Positions 22,311-22,350 of a stretch of DNA of 22,350 nucleotides are shown here, piece by piece. Each line of letters starts with the position of its first letter. Position 1 is the first letter of the stretch. Under the pieces are notes generated by a model. That model was given only the letters and a program-made list of their open reading frames with translations. It was not told the DNA's origin and made no database searches. The stretch is from Ruthenibacterium lactatiformans (GTDB taxonomy: Bacteria > Bacillota > Clostridia > Oscillospirales > Ruminococcaceae), in the NCBI RefSeq assembly GCF_000949455.1, contig NZ_JXXK01000044.1, forward strand, positions 1 to 22,350. The letters are read 5' to 3'. A program made the position numbers and the translations under genes.

Positions 22311-22350
22311 TTACGGCGCCTCAATGATCCTCTTGTTGCTGTTCGCGTTC
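22311..22350 (-). CDS. Possible C-terminus of a gene running into the window from the right
   Basis: One minus-strand frame reads NANSNKRIIEAP and then TAA (22313-22311); a second frame reads EREQQQEDH and then TGA (22323-22321). Either could be the end of an upstream gene of the glycosyltransferase cluster. With so few codons the frame and identity cannot be settled. Confidence 0.3.
   Translation of the reverse strand, partial: NANSNKRIIEAP

Noticed and set aside
1..22350. tRNA, rRNA, CRISPR arrays, intact insertion sequences or phage genes
   Set aside because: No cloverleaf, regular direct-repeat array, transposase or integrase signature was found by reading both strands.

Overview
The window looks like a chromosomal segment of a GC-rich anaerobic Firmicute, most plausibly class Clostridia, Oscillospiraceae/Ruminococcaceae-like. 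The grounds are strong AGGAGG-type ribosome binding sites, TTG/GTG starts, lipoproteins with LAGC boxes and Ser/Ala linkers, a two-subunit class I fumarase next to malic enzyme, BlaI/M56 regulation, a Crp/Fnr-CsoR pair, and no outer-membrane genes. The lineage is inference. I can support about 22 genes. Most lie on the minus strand in tightly overlapping operons separated by clear hairpin terminators.

Layout. 1-2434 (minus): malic enzyme, then fumarase alpha, then fumarase beta (cut by the window start), a coupled C4-acid operon. 2667-3836 (plus): a secreted trigger-factor-like prolyl isomerase lipoprotein with a perfect 15-bp terminator. 3920-5460: an AT-rich island, compositionally unlike its flanks, with an ArsR repressor and a nitroreductase, ending at a 15-bp inverted repeat. 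5484-9994 (minus): a Gld-type ABC operon (ATPase, ABC-2 permease, GldG-like protein, DUF4340 protein) whose permease gene carries a frameshift. 10174-10509 (plus): a small membrane protein with a good promoter. 10563-12998 (minus): a NitT/TauT-type ABC importer, divergent from a Crp/Fnr regulator overlapping a CsoR-like sensor (13143-14130, plus). 14172-16801 (minus): a BlaI repressor and a BlaR1-like M56 metalloprotease whose extracellular C-terminus carries Asp-box (BNR) motifs rather than a penicillin-binding domain; two BlaI-type dyads sit on the promoter. 16948-22085 (minus): two paralogous tandem-domain GT2 glycosyltransferases, 5-formyltetrahydrofolate cyclo-ligase and a DUF3267 membrane metalloprotease. 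Upstream of the first glycosyltransferase is a 117-nt segment that folds, as minus-strand RNA, into an 18-bp closing helix around three hairpins.

The most interesting items are the structured leader at 22113-22229, the BlaR1-like protease with an Asp-box sensor domain, the AT-rich ArsR/nitroreductase island with its inverted repeat, and the Crp/Fnr-CsoR pair beside an importer. No CRISPR array, rRNA, tRNA or intact transposase was seen.
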